Below are positions 48,112-60,255 of a DNA stretch of 64,000 nt, piece after piece (the first letter of the stretch is position 1; every line of letters starts with the position of its first letter). The notes under the pieces are model-generated. The model ran no database searches. It had not been told where the DNA came from and saw only the letters and a list, made by a program, of their open reading frames with translations. The position numbers and the translations under genes are program-made. Source of the DNA: Todiramphus chloris collaris (Eukaryota > Chordata > Aves > Coraciiformes > Alcedinidae); NCBI GenBank assembly GCA_025345505.1, contig JANVCC010000040.1, positions 12,182,023-12,246,022 on the forward strand, in the 5' to 3' direction.

Positions 48112-50068
48112 CATTATGAATAAACCGTTTCAGCAGGTCTATAGAAGAGAAGAGGAACAGAAAAGGAAAGCAAAAAAATAGTAGACCGAAGAACACAATT
48201 CCCAAAGCTCTAAGCCTACTTGAACCAGGAACTCCCACCATCACTTCCCTCTCTTGGTTTAGGTATCTCTTTATTAACTAACTTACATTTCAATATGTAA
48301 TTTTAAGGACTCAAACCTGTACTGTTTGGGGACACCTGTTTCTGTTTGAAACTCTCTTGGGAGATAGATTTCAAGAGACAATTTATTCATTCCAGTTGTC
48401 AGGCTTAAAACAAGAGATTCAAACACAGACTTTTCAGATTTTTCTACTAGTTTTTTGTGGTTTTCGAAAATACATGACAACGTAATAATTAATAATTTTG
48501 GCATCTACAACTGGATGAAAGTTAGCAAAGCCACAGAAAGGCTGTGGAAGCCTTCTCCAAGGCTGCAGGTGTAGAGATGACTGTAGTCTCCAGCAGCAAC
48601 TGGAGAGGGGCTCTAACATAGAGCATAGGAGTTTTGACAGTTGTTAACTGACAGGTCTGGGCACCTCACTGACCAAGGGCTAAAACTCTCACAACTGAGT
48701 TACTCAAATTAAGGATTTTGTGCTCCTAAGTTCCTCACCCAAGCCTGGATAAGTTTCTTATTAATAAATAATTAAATAATTGAATTAGAGCAGTTAAAGC
48801 TGATCCAGTCCATCATTTTTAGGCAGCTGCCTTTGGATGCCAGCAGATGACATCAGAATGGAAAATTCCTTTCCTTCTGCAGCTCTGCAGGTGCACTTGC
48901 ATCCTGAAGGAGCTTCTGAATAAAGCCAATTGTACATATTACTACTGTCTTCAAAACAGCTTATGAACTTTTCAGTCCATTGTCATCACAGTTCCCTGTA
49001 TTAGAAGGGAGCCTATGCCCTTAAATCTTAACTCTGTGAACTCTTTCCTTTCAAGTACCCAACATGAGAACTTTTTCAGGAACAGGAAAGTCTGAACTCT
49101 AATGAGATCCTCTCTGACAACTGTAGAATAAAACCTTCTATTATATGTACTACAGAGATTGGAAACACATTTGCTATACCTCTCATGTTTCTTTACGATC
49201 CTCTCAATCTCTTAACTAGAGTACAATGTCCCCGACTTGGATTTATATCATGTTTTTCAAGATGCAATAAGCAGCAGATTGCAGAACCTAATTGCTAAAG
49301 GAAAGAACTTTATGAAGAGACAGGCTATTGTGAACTAGACTAAACAAAGCAATATACTAATGCCCGCAGTAATAAATACATAAATAGGACAAAGTGACAC
49401 TTATTCATGCTCTCACTTCTTTGAAAATCAACCAATTGACTGACTGAGCAGTAAACAAACAAACAAAAAAAGAAATAAATAAATCATTCCAGAGTGTCCA
49501 GAGTTAAGCAGATTTTCTGCTGTGCAGCAAATGACTGAAGGTTAAACATTCCAGAAGGTAGGATCTAAGTATCTGAGTCTCTGGTACAGGAGAGAGAGGA
49601 AGGGAGACAATGTACCACAGTATGACACACATTCTGACACTGTGACTGTATGTCCTCTGCTATTCTGCACAACAAATTTAAGTGTAAGGTACAGGGAATA
49701 AAACATGGGGCCTAAACCTAGAAGCCTACCTAAGGAGAGCAGTGCAACAGGGTTCAGAGTTTGAGAGTTCCCTAAATCTCCGCTACAGCCAGAAGAGAAG
49801 GAAAATTTCCACTCCTATATGAACGGGCTATTGGATGTTGCTATTACAAAGCGATGGAAACAGCTTTATTGATTTTAAAGTTTAGAAGCTGTGGCCTTCA
49901 TAAACACATAATTAAGTTCATGTGAAGAACTATATCAAGATCCTAAGGCAGAGTACAAGCTTGTAGGACTTATCTTCATAGAAGTCAATTGTGAACTGTG
50001 GCCAGAAAACAAGGGTAGATTTTGAAAGCAAGACAATGCTAACGTTGTGTGAGCTTTATTTCTTTCTT

Positions 50069-50140
50069 TGTTGTTGATTTTTTTTTGCTGTGGTGTTTGT
50101 TTGGGGTTTTTTGTCTTTGCTTTTGTTTGTTTTTGTTTTC
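50069..50140 (+). repeat. G/T-rich low-complexity tract
   Basis: A T-rich tract with interspersed single G and one GGGG (tttgtttggggttttttgtc), ending in ttttcccc. The 104-codon Phe/Leu/Cys-rich open frame at 50068-50382 is largely created by it. Confidence 0.7.
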
Positions 50141-53100
50141 CCCAAGAGCAACAGCTGCTGAAATACATATCTCAGCTATGTCGCATGATGCTACTCCCTC
50201 TCTTTGTGATCATACCACGTGTAGCTCTGTTTAGACCAAGCTACCTGGCCAACCAATATGGAGTCTCATTACACTCAGTTTCTGCTGGAAGTGGAGCACG
50301 GGTAACATTACTGTACATTCTCCACTGTCCCCACCTCTTTATTTGGATAGTGCTATCAGTGTTTGAACTGAAGATGAAGTAACCTGAACGACTGAAAAAG
50401 GTGAAGATTTAGTTACAATACCAGAGAGAACCTCTACAGGGTTATGAATAGAACCAGCACATCAGCCCCCGTTGGCAAATGGTGTTTGAAGCCCTTTAGT
50501 GATGCCCAATAACCATAATACTGTGTGGTACATATTACACTCCATTGAAGGACACTGAACAAGCTTACACACAAATGTGCTCCAAGCATTCCTGTGGTTA
50601 GCAGATTGCACTGCATTCCTGCCATCCTACAATTCACCTAAGGGGAAAAAAAGAAATAAAAAGACTGAAAAATAGCCCCAGTGTCACAACAGTCACAAAA
50701 GAAGGAACAGTACTCAAGCCCTCCTCCTCTTCTTTGGTCATTGTCATTTCTTGCCATGGCACCCAGTGAGATAACGCTCCCTTCTACCCTTCACTACTGC
50801 GTACATCATTGCAAAATTTTTCTTTCAGAAGAGAGAATTCTGGCTTCATTAAAATATTCTGGTTTATAATATTGAAAATGTATCTCAAAACAACTGAGTC
50901 TTCAGCAGGTCTATCTCAGATTCTGTCTACAGCATTGCATGCTCTACCCGAGGATTTCCAGGATTGCAAAAGAATTCACTACTAGTTTCTTAACTTCTAC
51001 TCTGGGGGTTTTTACATGTCCTCCTAAGCTCATAGCACGCTTTCATCATATCTGACCTACGCAGGTTAAGCACCTGAATACAAAAGCACAATGTGAGAGG
51101 TATATTCTCTTAAAAATACTCCTCTAAACAACCACAGTATATATATTTTTAGTAAATATCCTACCTCCTCTTTTTTTTTGTAGGGAAAGGCCATCTGATG
51201 AAGCTTCACGTGCCATACAGTATCTCCTAAAACTACACTTTAATGATTATATTAAATAATGGCTACAGGCCAACAGGAAAAGGGCTTGCATGGCAGTTTC
51301 ATTGACAGAGTATCTGAAGTGCCCTTGGAAATTATTTAAATGTTTATTATAGTCCTGGAGGTCAAGATTGAAAGGCTTCAAAAAGCAGTTCTGCCTAGGT
51401 CCTTCTCTGCCCCAGTTGCTCTATCTTTGATGTTACTATTAACTCAAAAATTTAACTTAACACACAGACACCTTCAAAAACTCTCCTCTTTTGAAAATTT
51501 GCAATCATTCATATACCATAGAGCTCAGAAGTCTTTGAATCTCTGACTGGAACATAAATCTGTGATGAAGCGTAATTACTTTAAGCAAAATAACCTACAA
51601 GATGCCACAAGCTATGGGAGAACATGCTTTAAATGTCACTAATTCAATATTCAAGCTGTAAAGAAGTGTAATATGTTGAAAACAAGTATAAAGTAACACA
51701 AGTATTTTATATATTTATGAAATACCTCGCTATGCACTTACAGCACTCCTTCCTCATGAACACTGTCATTGTAATGAATTTTGCATGATCTCTACTAAAT
51801 AAATAGATATTGCTGTACTTAGCAGTAAAGTTTGCAAAAATTAAATCACTTGTGAGCCTGTTTTCTTCCTACAATGTATGTTTTCTACACTGGCATTGCT
51901 TCCATCAGACATCTTGGGATACAGTTTATACATTAGAAGCATCCTAGCATATTTTTGTAGAAAATAAAAAATGTCTTCATGCTGAATGGGAAACCTAAAT
52001 TTTCTTTCTTCCACTCCAGAGGACAGAGAATACCTTAATGACTCTACCACATACACAAAATTATCAGCATGGCAGGATGACAAAAAAGAGGCTAACTGAC
52101 AGATACAACAGCTTCACCTTAACCCAGATGTCAGGAAACATGTCATTATTGATATTCAAAGCTGAACAGAACAGTTAAATGAGTAACATAAAGCTGAATA
52201 GGCAGGTATTTAAAATATCATGTGTGTAAGAATACATTCAGAACTCACCTTACCTTGGGGAAAAAAAAAAAAAAGTTTGTTTTTTTCCCCTTATTATTTC
52301 AGAGTTTACCACCATTCTGTTAAGTATCTTCTCTATATGGCTTTAGACAATACTACAATATCCACATGTGGTCTAAGATAAACTGATCAGGTTTTTCTGC
52401 ATTAAATCAACAGAATGATTCAATCTGAGCTCAGAATTCAGCCTGACTGATCTCACCGTTACATATGAATGTAATCTCCAATTCAATCCAACATGAAGCG
52501 CCATTTAAACGTGCTGATGACAAGTGGTCAGAAAATGTACATGGAGAAAAACAAATTAAGTACAACACATACCAATTCTGGTTTTAACTCATTTCTCCTC
52601 CTCCACAAACACAGCAGGAATTCTTAAAAGGACTTATGAACTCTCAAAATAAGGCTCATCCTCTTATTATTTTCAAAGCACATATTTTTCCATCTACATA
52701 AACCCCCAGAAAGGTACATGGTGACTATTACATATAAGAACTCCAAGGCACGTGTTGACGGGGAAACATGTTATAGATCACATGGCCTGCTCACCCACAC
52801 AGAGTATCCACACCCATTCTCTTATTAAAGTTAACTAGATTCTCATATTTTCAGTAAAAGTAGTTGCAGACATTAATGAGAGACTAATTTCTTAACATCA
52901 GCGAAAGGAATATGGATGGTGAAAGGCTATGTAGCCCTAGTCTGAAAACAGCTACTGGCTGTAAACTCCATGTACTGAAATTATGATATGAATTAGTATC
53001 TTCAAGACAAGTTAGAAACCTTTCTTCACTTTCCTTAGAACAGATTTATGACTCTGGTCTCCTCAGTGGAGGTGAATAATTTACAGCTCCCCACCCCTAA

Positions 53101-53226
53101 GTTGATAATGAAAATGAGTCCAATTTGGACTTTTAGCTCTTTGACACCGGAGAATATATAATGCAGAATTAGAAAGTAATATAAATGCAGCCTGGATCAA
53201 CCTATTAATCATTTTGTGATCTCAGT

Positions 53227-53254
53227 AAAAAAAAAAACCCAACAAAAAACCCCA
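53227..53254 (+). repeat. A/C-rich low-complexity tract
   Basis: A poly(A) is followed by cccaacaaaaaacccc. It belongs to the recurrent A/C tract set. Confidence 0.7.
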
Positions 53255-54079
53255 CTATTAAGAAAATTGGTCATTCAAATGAATCATTACATTTCAACAA
53301 ATGTTAGCTTTTGTATTTTTCATTTAAGAGGAATCCCTACTTTTAACAGAAGTATTTGTCCAGTCACCTCTTTTCTAAAACAATCGACTGCACTTGCCGC
53401 CAAAACAAATTTGTTTCCACAAACTTAAATAACAAAGGTAAGTTTTAACTCAGAAAGAAAAGTCTCAAGCATTTCTTCTAAAAGAAAAAAATAAATTAAA
53501 AAAACCCTTAAAATGCTCTTCCACTTTGTGCCCATTTTTGTAACCGTGCGCATCTTTACTGCAACTGCAGATAAATCTTTAGAGAAGGGCAACAGGGCAA
53601 GAACAGCAAGTTTATCGTGGCTAATACTCAGGTAGCAAGATGACTAGAAACATAGATTAAAATGATGAATTATGATGCTTTCATCCCTTGGTAGTGACAC
53701 AGAATGATTTCTATTACCAAGATCGTGAAATTCATCGCAATCTTCATTACAATTCATGTCCCAGTTGAATTTGTATTCATAAAAAAAAGGGATAAGAAGG
53801 TCAATGAACCAAGCTAGACAAAAAAGATGATGCCTGAACAGACACTGAATATTCTGTTTCAAGCATCCATCTTTGACAAGCAAGCTGCAATTAAGGTAAG
53901 ATGTACTTTTATGCATCAAGTCCCTTAGTTTGATCTGTGTAGCTGCGCTCACTTTCCCCTGTTGTTTGCAGCATCTCTGCATAATCTTCAGTGCAAAAAT
54001 ACAGAAATCACTATGAGAAACCACAGTTGTTTCCTTCTGTCACAGAGCTGGTCTGAACCAAGGACAGAGATGATGGCCT

Positions 54080-54215
54080 GAGCAGCAGCACACTCAGCTA
54101 GAATTCAAGACTCTCAGCATTATTTCCTGAGTGACAGCCTTATGCAGGCTTGGACAAAATTCTTCCCGTATCTCTGTTGCCCTCTCCAGCCTGTAACGCA
54201 AATATTCATAATAAT
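54080..54215 (+). mobile_element. MIR-like SINE remnant
   Basis: Words appear in MIR/CORE-SINE order: gaattcaagactctcagc followed by tatttcctgagtgaca (tRNA-derived part, normally gtcaggagacctgggttc and cctgactctgcca), then aggcttggacaaaattcttc (normally ccttgggcaagtcactt), tatctctgttgcc, cctgtaac and ataataatgg. The copy is diverged and inactive. Identification is by eye, and a search against a repeat library would settle it. Confidence 0.45.
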
Positions 54216-54614
54216 GGCATCCAAGTGACACTAAAGAAGAAAATTTATTAATTAAATTTGATGCTATTTAGCTACCACACAATGGGGACTACTATCACCA
54301 AACATACGGGCATTTCTTAGTTAGGCAAACCCTGGTATTTCAGTAGAGCTACTGCCTCAGCAAGTGCCCCATCTCCATGGTTCTAACCCTCTGAGAAGAC
54401 AAATTCATTAGTTTCTTATCTGCCCACTGAGCTTTCCCTTGTCATTGTAATGGAAGAAGCTCACACGGCATGAGCAAAGCAGCAAAAGATCACACTGCCT
54501 GCTGTAAGTAAACGTAGACTTTAACCTTCCTCAAATACAGGGATATACCAAAGATTCAAATATATATTCAAATTCAAAGGTCCAAATACAGCAGGATGCT
54601 TAGGACACTATCCA

Positions 54615-54825
54615 GAGAAGCTCCGAGTTTCTTCAAGGATGGATAACGAGGCACCTCTCTGGGTAATCTGTTCCAGTACGTGATCATCCTCATTGTAAAA
54701 ACTTCTTCCGTGTATTGACCTGGAATTTCCCATGTTGCATCATTTGCATCTATTGCCTCTTGTCCTGTGGCTGTACACCTCTGAGAAGAGGACCGCTGAG
54801 ACCCCTCAATCTGAGAGACCTCTTA
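54615..54825 (-). mobile_element. CR1 LINE remnant (3' region)
   Basis: The plus-strand text carries characteristic words of the reverse complement of avian CR1 3' regions in order: cttcaaggatgg, acctctctgggtaatctgtt, ccagtacgtgatcatcctca, aaaaacttcttcc, gacctggaatttcccatgtt, tctattgcctcttgtcctgt and ctgagaagagga. The element therefore runs on the minus strand. The variant with the ttgcctcttgtcctgt segment resembles the CR1-F/J type group, but I am not certain of the subfamily. The usual 3'-terminal ATTCTATG-type repeats are not visible at the low-coordinate end, and the copy is strongly 5' truncated. It encodes no usable reverse transcriptase. Confidence 0.85.
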
Positions 54826-55634
54826 GAGATCCTTCACTCTTCCATTAGGTAGTTGTGAACAGAAATAAGACCTTCTGTTAGGGAAGAAGAAATCCAATTC
54901 TCAGCCTCTCTTCTAATGTCACATGCTCTGGACATGATAGGAACTCAACATGGTACAAAAATATATGATCTTTATAAAACAAGAAAGGCAGAAATTGACA
55001 GAAGATGAAAGAGTAGGAACAGTTTCCATGCTATACCATCTGATAATAGCACAGAAAATAAAGCTCTAAGCCACTATTTGTTCAACTTCAGGAACACAGG
55101 AGTATGGCTCGAGGAACACCTCAAGACACAGAGATTAATATCAAGGTTGCATTGTTGTCCAGAATTGCAGATGTGACTGATCATTTCTCTCCTGAAAAAC
55201 ATTACCAAGACTGAAATCTAGCTCATTCCCCTTCCTCCTCCTCCTCATTATCTGAATGCTGTGCCATTGGACCAGCAGCAGCAAACATATTCTTGATACG
55301 TAAGAGACCAGAAAAGAGAACAGATTCCAGAAAGAGTTCACAGAATAGCAACGTAATAACCACAAAAATGATGAAAGGGATTGAACCAAAAACCACAACC
55401 TAGAAACTGGAAATCTGTGATACCTGGCAAGATGTAACAGAAAATTGTGTTCTCTTGCTATGATGTGAACAAACATCAGATGCATGTATAAGATAAGCAT
55501 CAGTACTAAAGAGCAACCTTGCAGGCATAATAAAATGAAGAACTTAAAGAATATAACTAGCTCATAATGTCTGTGGTTTAAAATGCGTATTTTTTAATTT
55601 GTTGTCTGAATAGCCACTACTTCCTTGTAGTACT

Positions 55635-55673
55635 TGTTGTGTTTTGGGATTTGGGGTTGGTTGGGGTTTTTTT
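55635..55673 (+). repeat. G/T-rich tract with quadruplex potential
   Basis: The G runs at 55646-55648 (3), 55653-55656 (4), 55659-55660 (2) and 55663-55666 (4) have short T/A spacers. The spacing permits a two-layer G-quadruplex. The tract continues into ttttttt then cccc. Confidence 0.7.
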
Positions 55674-58239
55674 CCCCAATTTCTACATTGAAAATTATTT
55701 AGCCCATTGGTGCTTAAGTTAGGTAAGAACAACAGACAGTAATCAGACAAAGGTCTAGCACTCAGATTTTTAACAGCCTAAAAATGTTCAGAGATGCCGG
55801 ATACTTTTACACAGACCCATGCTCTCTTGTATATCACAATTGAGAGACCATACGAAAGAACAACCATTTAAGTCATTAGAGCAACATTTTCTACTCACCT
55901 AACTGTCTTTGGAGCCTAAGTTTCATTGATTTTCCATGGGACTTATCTTGCTCAGTCACTCCAGGGCTTTTGAAGACGTCATTGTGAAGCAGTAATCGAA
56001 TCTTCTTTTTCATCAATCGCTACCAGCCCTGACTAGTGGAAACCAAAACCATCCCACTTGCTGGCTTAAAATGAATACTTGAAACTGAACCAAACAATAA
56101 AATTTTGATTTGCTATAAATAATATTGACAGAAGACCACAAAATCCCACCTTGGAAACCTGATGGGTGTTGCTCAGTGAAGAGAAACAGATTAAAATAGT
56201 CAGAAAGGTGAATCCCCATTAGTCATCCAGCCTGTGAACAACAAAGTCCCATTTTGCCATACTTTTTTCTTTTAATAAACTACTAGCTTCAGGTATTAAG
56301 GTGGTTCAGGACAATTAAACTGCCATCTCAGAGAGGCTAACTTGGCACAAAATGGTAGTCATGCGGCTAGATCTGATCTATTCTGAACTATTACAGTCTG
56401 ATGAACTGTGTGGAGTATGACAGTGAGTAAAAATCCCCTTACTATGCTGCTAAAAATACCAGTGCCATGTTAGATATAAGCCTTCAGCCACACATGGCAA
56501 CAAACAAACAAAATAAAAAGAGGAGAAAGTTAATAAAAAGTCCATTTCTCTGTTTCTTGTGGTTTGGGGATAATTTCCAGCAGCCCAAATCCTTCTTTAT
56601 GTACATCTCGGGCATTACCGGCAAATTATTACTGAAAGATGTTCTCTACATTTGAACAAAACCAGCAGAAAAATGTGACAGAGCACTTACTCCCAATATA
56701 ATCAGTAAGATACAAAAATAAAGCCAGAATTCCAGAATTTTTCAATATTCAATGTTAATTTTCATCTCCATAAGTTGCGGCCCAACTCCCTGCCTGTGTG
56801 TGCTGGTAAGGGTTGTCCCTTGGGTTACTATACGCTCAGTTAATGCTTCTGAGGCCAGCCGTGCCTGAGCTCTCCCTCCCCTTTCACCACTGCCCCTTTC
56901 AGGAAGCAGCAGGAATTCACAAGGTGCAAGCAACACGTGCATCAGAAGTTGTGAAAGACTTTATGTTTTCCCAGAGGACCTTTCAGCCCTGCCCGCACGC
57001 CTGCATTCCGTGAAAACATGGTTTGTTTCATTTTGGCTCAGGTATTTTGTCAATCTTGGAAAACAAAACTAGCACTGATTTTTTTTATAAAAGTGGACTT
57101 GGATTAACATGTCTGCAGTATAGAATTACTTCCAGTGATTATTTCTTGAATATCATGTTTAAGGTCATCCTACCCCCCAAAAGGGGGAGGTGTATGACTC
57201 CCTAGCACAGAAGTTACCATTTCTCAGAGACCTCCAGTTGCAAGACAAGCTTATATTCCTTCTATTTCTGCAACATATTTCTCTCTTGTGGGCTGGTATA
57301 AGGGGACAAGGAGGTAATTATCCTGCACCCTTCTCACCCACTTGGCAGTAATTCCTTCCTTTTATCCCATTTCTACACTTGTCAGCATGTCTAGTGATAG
57401 ACAAATGCTGCTTCGCAATGAATACTGAGTATCATTCCTACCTGTTTTATAACAGCATAATAACAATATTATGAGGAATATTATTAAGTGGTTTAAACCT
57501 CCACATTTGGCCAGATTTCAGCTATGGAATGAATTAAACTGGAGAGACTGTCCACTTGACATTTACACAGAAGCTTCTGCAATGAGTCAGTCTCAGAAAA
57601 TCATGCCTGTAGAATTACTCTTTCAAATTTGCTTTTGCAAGAAAGTTGTTTGATATGTATTTCAAGCTGATGAGACCCAAAACCAATTGCCAGTTGCTAG
57701 CTGATTTTTGGAGCTTCACTTTAGCTGTGTTAGCTCCTGTTTATTAAATCTAAGATATGTATTCTTTATTTTTAAACAGCACTTTGTAGTTTTTTCCATT
57801 GCTGGCAATTAGTTTGATCAGTGAAGAAAAAAAAGAACACTTTCATGTATTGCTATGTTTTTTAATTCTCTGCTGATGTGTGATTAAGTATTCTCTTTCA
57901 CACAGAACAAAGAGACTTGTTTCTCTGTTATTTTCTTCTCTTTTGTTTTAGGAAGTACAGCTGAATTCATTTTATCTTAATTTGATATTTCTAGTAAAAA
58001 TTAAAAAGATGATTTACTTTATAAAGTTTTTTTAAAGTGTCATTTCTTTCCAAAGTTATAGGTAAACTGAAAATTACTTATTTTATGTAGAACTTTTTTC
58101 CTGACTGTGATAAATACTGTAGAAAGTATAGACATAAGTTTGATATGAAGGTTTTAAGTCTTCAGTCTAAAAGCACTTCATATTCCACAAGGACCTGCCA
58201 GTCAGTTCACCTTACATATTTTCACTCTTAACCTTTTCC

Positions 58240-58345
58240 AGAAGTCAAAACTATTTTGCAGAAAGGACCACGTAGTTAAGTGACTGATTTTTATGTTTCT
58301 CATATAGCAGAACAAGAAAGAAGTTGGATCTAGTTTAAATTAGCA
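58240..58345 (-). mobile_element. Possible MIR-like remnant
   Basis: The reverse-complement MIR words gttaagtgact (58275-58285, exact), then tcatatagcag (normally tcacacagctag) and a diverged tail (agttggatctagtttaa) follow in the expected order. The left half is poorly matched. This is weaker than the other MIR-like calls. Confidence 0.3.
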
Positions 58346-58577
58346 AAGATGGAACAGAGTTCACATCCTGATCCTCCATTTCAAGATATGAAAATTCAAG
58401 TAAAATTGCAGTTAGAGTACTTCGATTATAGATGCCAATCTACGAAACAGGCTGAATAAGCTCAAGCAACTGATGGTCATGATTTGAAATCAAGCAACAA
58501 AAAAATAATTGTGTTAACTATAGAACAGAAAAAAAATAATTAAAAAATAATTAGAAGTCAGGTTATGTTATGGTCTT

Positions 58578-58619
58578 AACAAACAAACGAACCCAACTGA
58601 CCAACCCACCCCAAAACAA
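58578..58619 (+). repeat. A/C-rich low-complexity tract
   Basis: The sequence aacaaacaaacgaacccaac continues with ccaacccaccccaaaacaa. It is a member of the recurrent A/C tract set. Confidence 0.7.
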
Positions 58620-60025
58620 TGAAGGGCACTATTACAGGGCAGGTATACCGCTGCAAGGTTCATAAAATGGAAATGGGATATTGAAAAAAACGGATTATTT
58701 TTGGCAGCATTAACATTTTTAATAGACTGCATCCCCCAGCCCATATTTATCCAGGCATTTATGATATTTTACTCCTGTTTGGGGAGAGGGAGGTAGGAAG
58801 TATTTTTAGGAACAAATATTTTCCAGGAGCAAGAGAAGAACCATTTTACATGGAGCTAAGAGGCATATTGGCCAAAAAAGGTTAGCTCAAAATTGTCATA
58901 TGCTCATGCCAGATCGGTTACTTATGGCAGACAAATCTTCCTGGATGAGAAGACACACAAGTGCAATAGTGGCAACAGAACACATGTAGAGAATGGCTTT
59001 AGAAATACTGCAAAACCACAATCGGTTCCTTTGCCATAAAACCCTTAAGATGTAGTCCTTTATAATGATGGCAATTAAACAGAAGCAACTCTAAGTGACT
59101 GACAAAATGAGTTTGCTGAAATAGAACCTAATATAACTTTTTAAAAGCAACTATGTATCACTGGCTTTAATAAGCATTAACATAGCCTATTGTAAAAAGC
59201 AAAATGTTGTAAAATGCTAATGCAGGTAGTCAAGTAGAGAATTACCTTTTCAATATTTTTTTATTCATTTGCTTCAAGAGTACAAAGAAAATAGGCTTTA
59301 CGTAAAGCAAAATCTAGCAACCTACACATCAAGGCACACCTTCCACTCACATCTGCATACCTTCAATTACATTAGATGGTCTCATTTTAAGAAAAGCACT
59401 AAATACCCTACAATTCTAACTTTGCTTAATCATTACAACAATAATTCTGTTGAGTTGCAATTGAAAACCTGACTATATTATTCTTCCATTTTAATAAGCT
59501 TTACAAATGAAAATCTATTATGCCTGAACAGTCTGTATAAAATAAAATTTAAAAAAAATAATAAAAAAGAAAAAATCTGAACCTATTAGAAAATACTGCT
59601 TCCTTTAAAAGTGTGCTCAAAGGCTTTAGAAAACACTTAATAGTGCTTGATCAAGTGATTTGCTCTCTTTCCATTTGTCAGCCCCTGTCTCTATAATATA
59701 GATGAATCCCTAGAGAAGAGGCCCATAGGATGGCTCTGCACACCCTGAACACCATGATGTCCCTCTTGGTTGGGCATCCAAGGACAGCTGGCTCTGCACA
59801 CAGTCTCTTTCATAAACTCTATGGCAATGCCAAAAAATCAGTTGCTATGCAACCTCAGTATCCCCTCACACCAACAGAAGTAGGTGATGTAGAAGCTTGG
59901 GAAAGCGAGTTGTTGAGGGCAAAAAGCCTGCAAAGATGTTACAATTCCAGTCTATCTCCTAAGTCATCAACAAAGTAATCTGTGGGAGCTGAAAAAACCC
60001 ACTATGGCAACCTGCTTCCACAACC

Positions 60026-60131
60026 CGCTGACCCGGAGCGAGGTGAATCTGGCCCCAGCGCGTCAGCTGGAGGTCTGACGGGAGAGCAGCCAGGAATCCC
60101 GTGACGAGCGGTTGGTCAGTGGATCTCCACG
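60026..60131. promoter_or_regulatory. Densest CpG cluster of the window
   Basis: There are ten CpGs in 106 bases (acccgctg, acccggagcgagg, cagcgcgtc, ctgacggg, tcccgtgacgagcgg, ccacgtgc), ending 31 bases before a strong 3' splice-site sequence at 60162. The background is CpG-poor. It may be an orphan CpG island, a methylation-sensitive enhancer or an exon on either strand. It contains a CACGTG E-box at 60128-60133. Confidence 0.4.
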
Positions 60132-60162
60132 TGCTAAAACAATGATTATTTTTTTTTCTCAG

Positions 60163-60255
60163 AGGAGCCCAGACAGTGAGACATCCTCAACAAGAAGAAC
60201 AGAGACTACAGTATCCTACGAAGTGACACAAGTGTTGTGCCTCCCTCCCTCAGGT
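60163..60255 (+). other. Speculative exon after a strong 3' splice-site sequence
   Basis: The acceptor-like stretch gattatttttttttctcag ends at 60162. In the frame beginning at 60163, 31 codons are open (RSPDSETSSTRRTETTVSYE, then VTQVLCLPPSG) up to a TGA at 60256. The Ser/Thr/Arg/Glu composition resembles a phosphorylatable linker. Candidate donors nearby (caggttgag at 60251, gaggtggtg at 60258) are weak, so it would be a terminal exon or an exon of a noncoding RNA if real. I do not recognise the family. The adjoining CpG cluster adds modest support. Confidence 0.18.

Larger units (their letters stand above)
48112..54075. other. Noncoding DNA
   Basis: No ORF exceeds 126 codons or is recognised. 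The region holds an AAAC/AAAT simple repeat at 49452-49484, a G/T tract at 50069-50140, a poly(A) at 52261-52274 and an A/C tract at 53227-53254. The remainder is unique AT-rich sequence without visible structure. Confidence 0.65.
54826..60025. other. Noncoding DNA
   Basis: ORFs are short and unrecognised. The stretch holds a G/T tract at 55635-55673, a possible MIR-like fragment at 58240, an A/C tract at 58578 and AT-rich patches at 58498-58560 and 59540-59577. The stretch 57660-57960 is complex AT-rich sequence that could be a conserved noncoding element, which cannot be tested here. Confidence 0.6.

Noticed and set aside
47999..48244. Phenylalanine-rich minus-strand ORF resembling membrane segments
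   Set aside because: It is translated poly(T) low-complexity sequence.
50068..50382. 104-codon hydrophobic ORF resembling a membrane protein
   Set aside because: The Phe/Leu/Cys run comes from the G/T tract at 50069-50140, and no homologous family was recognised.
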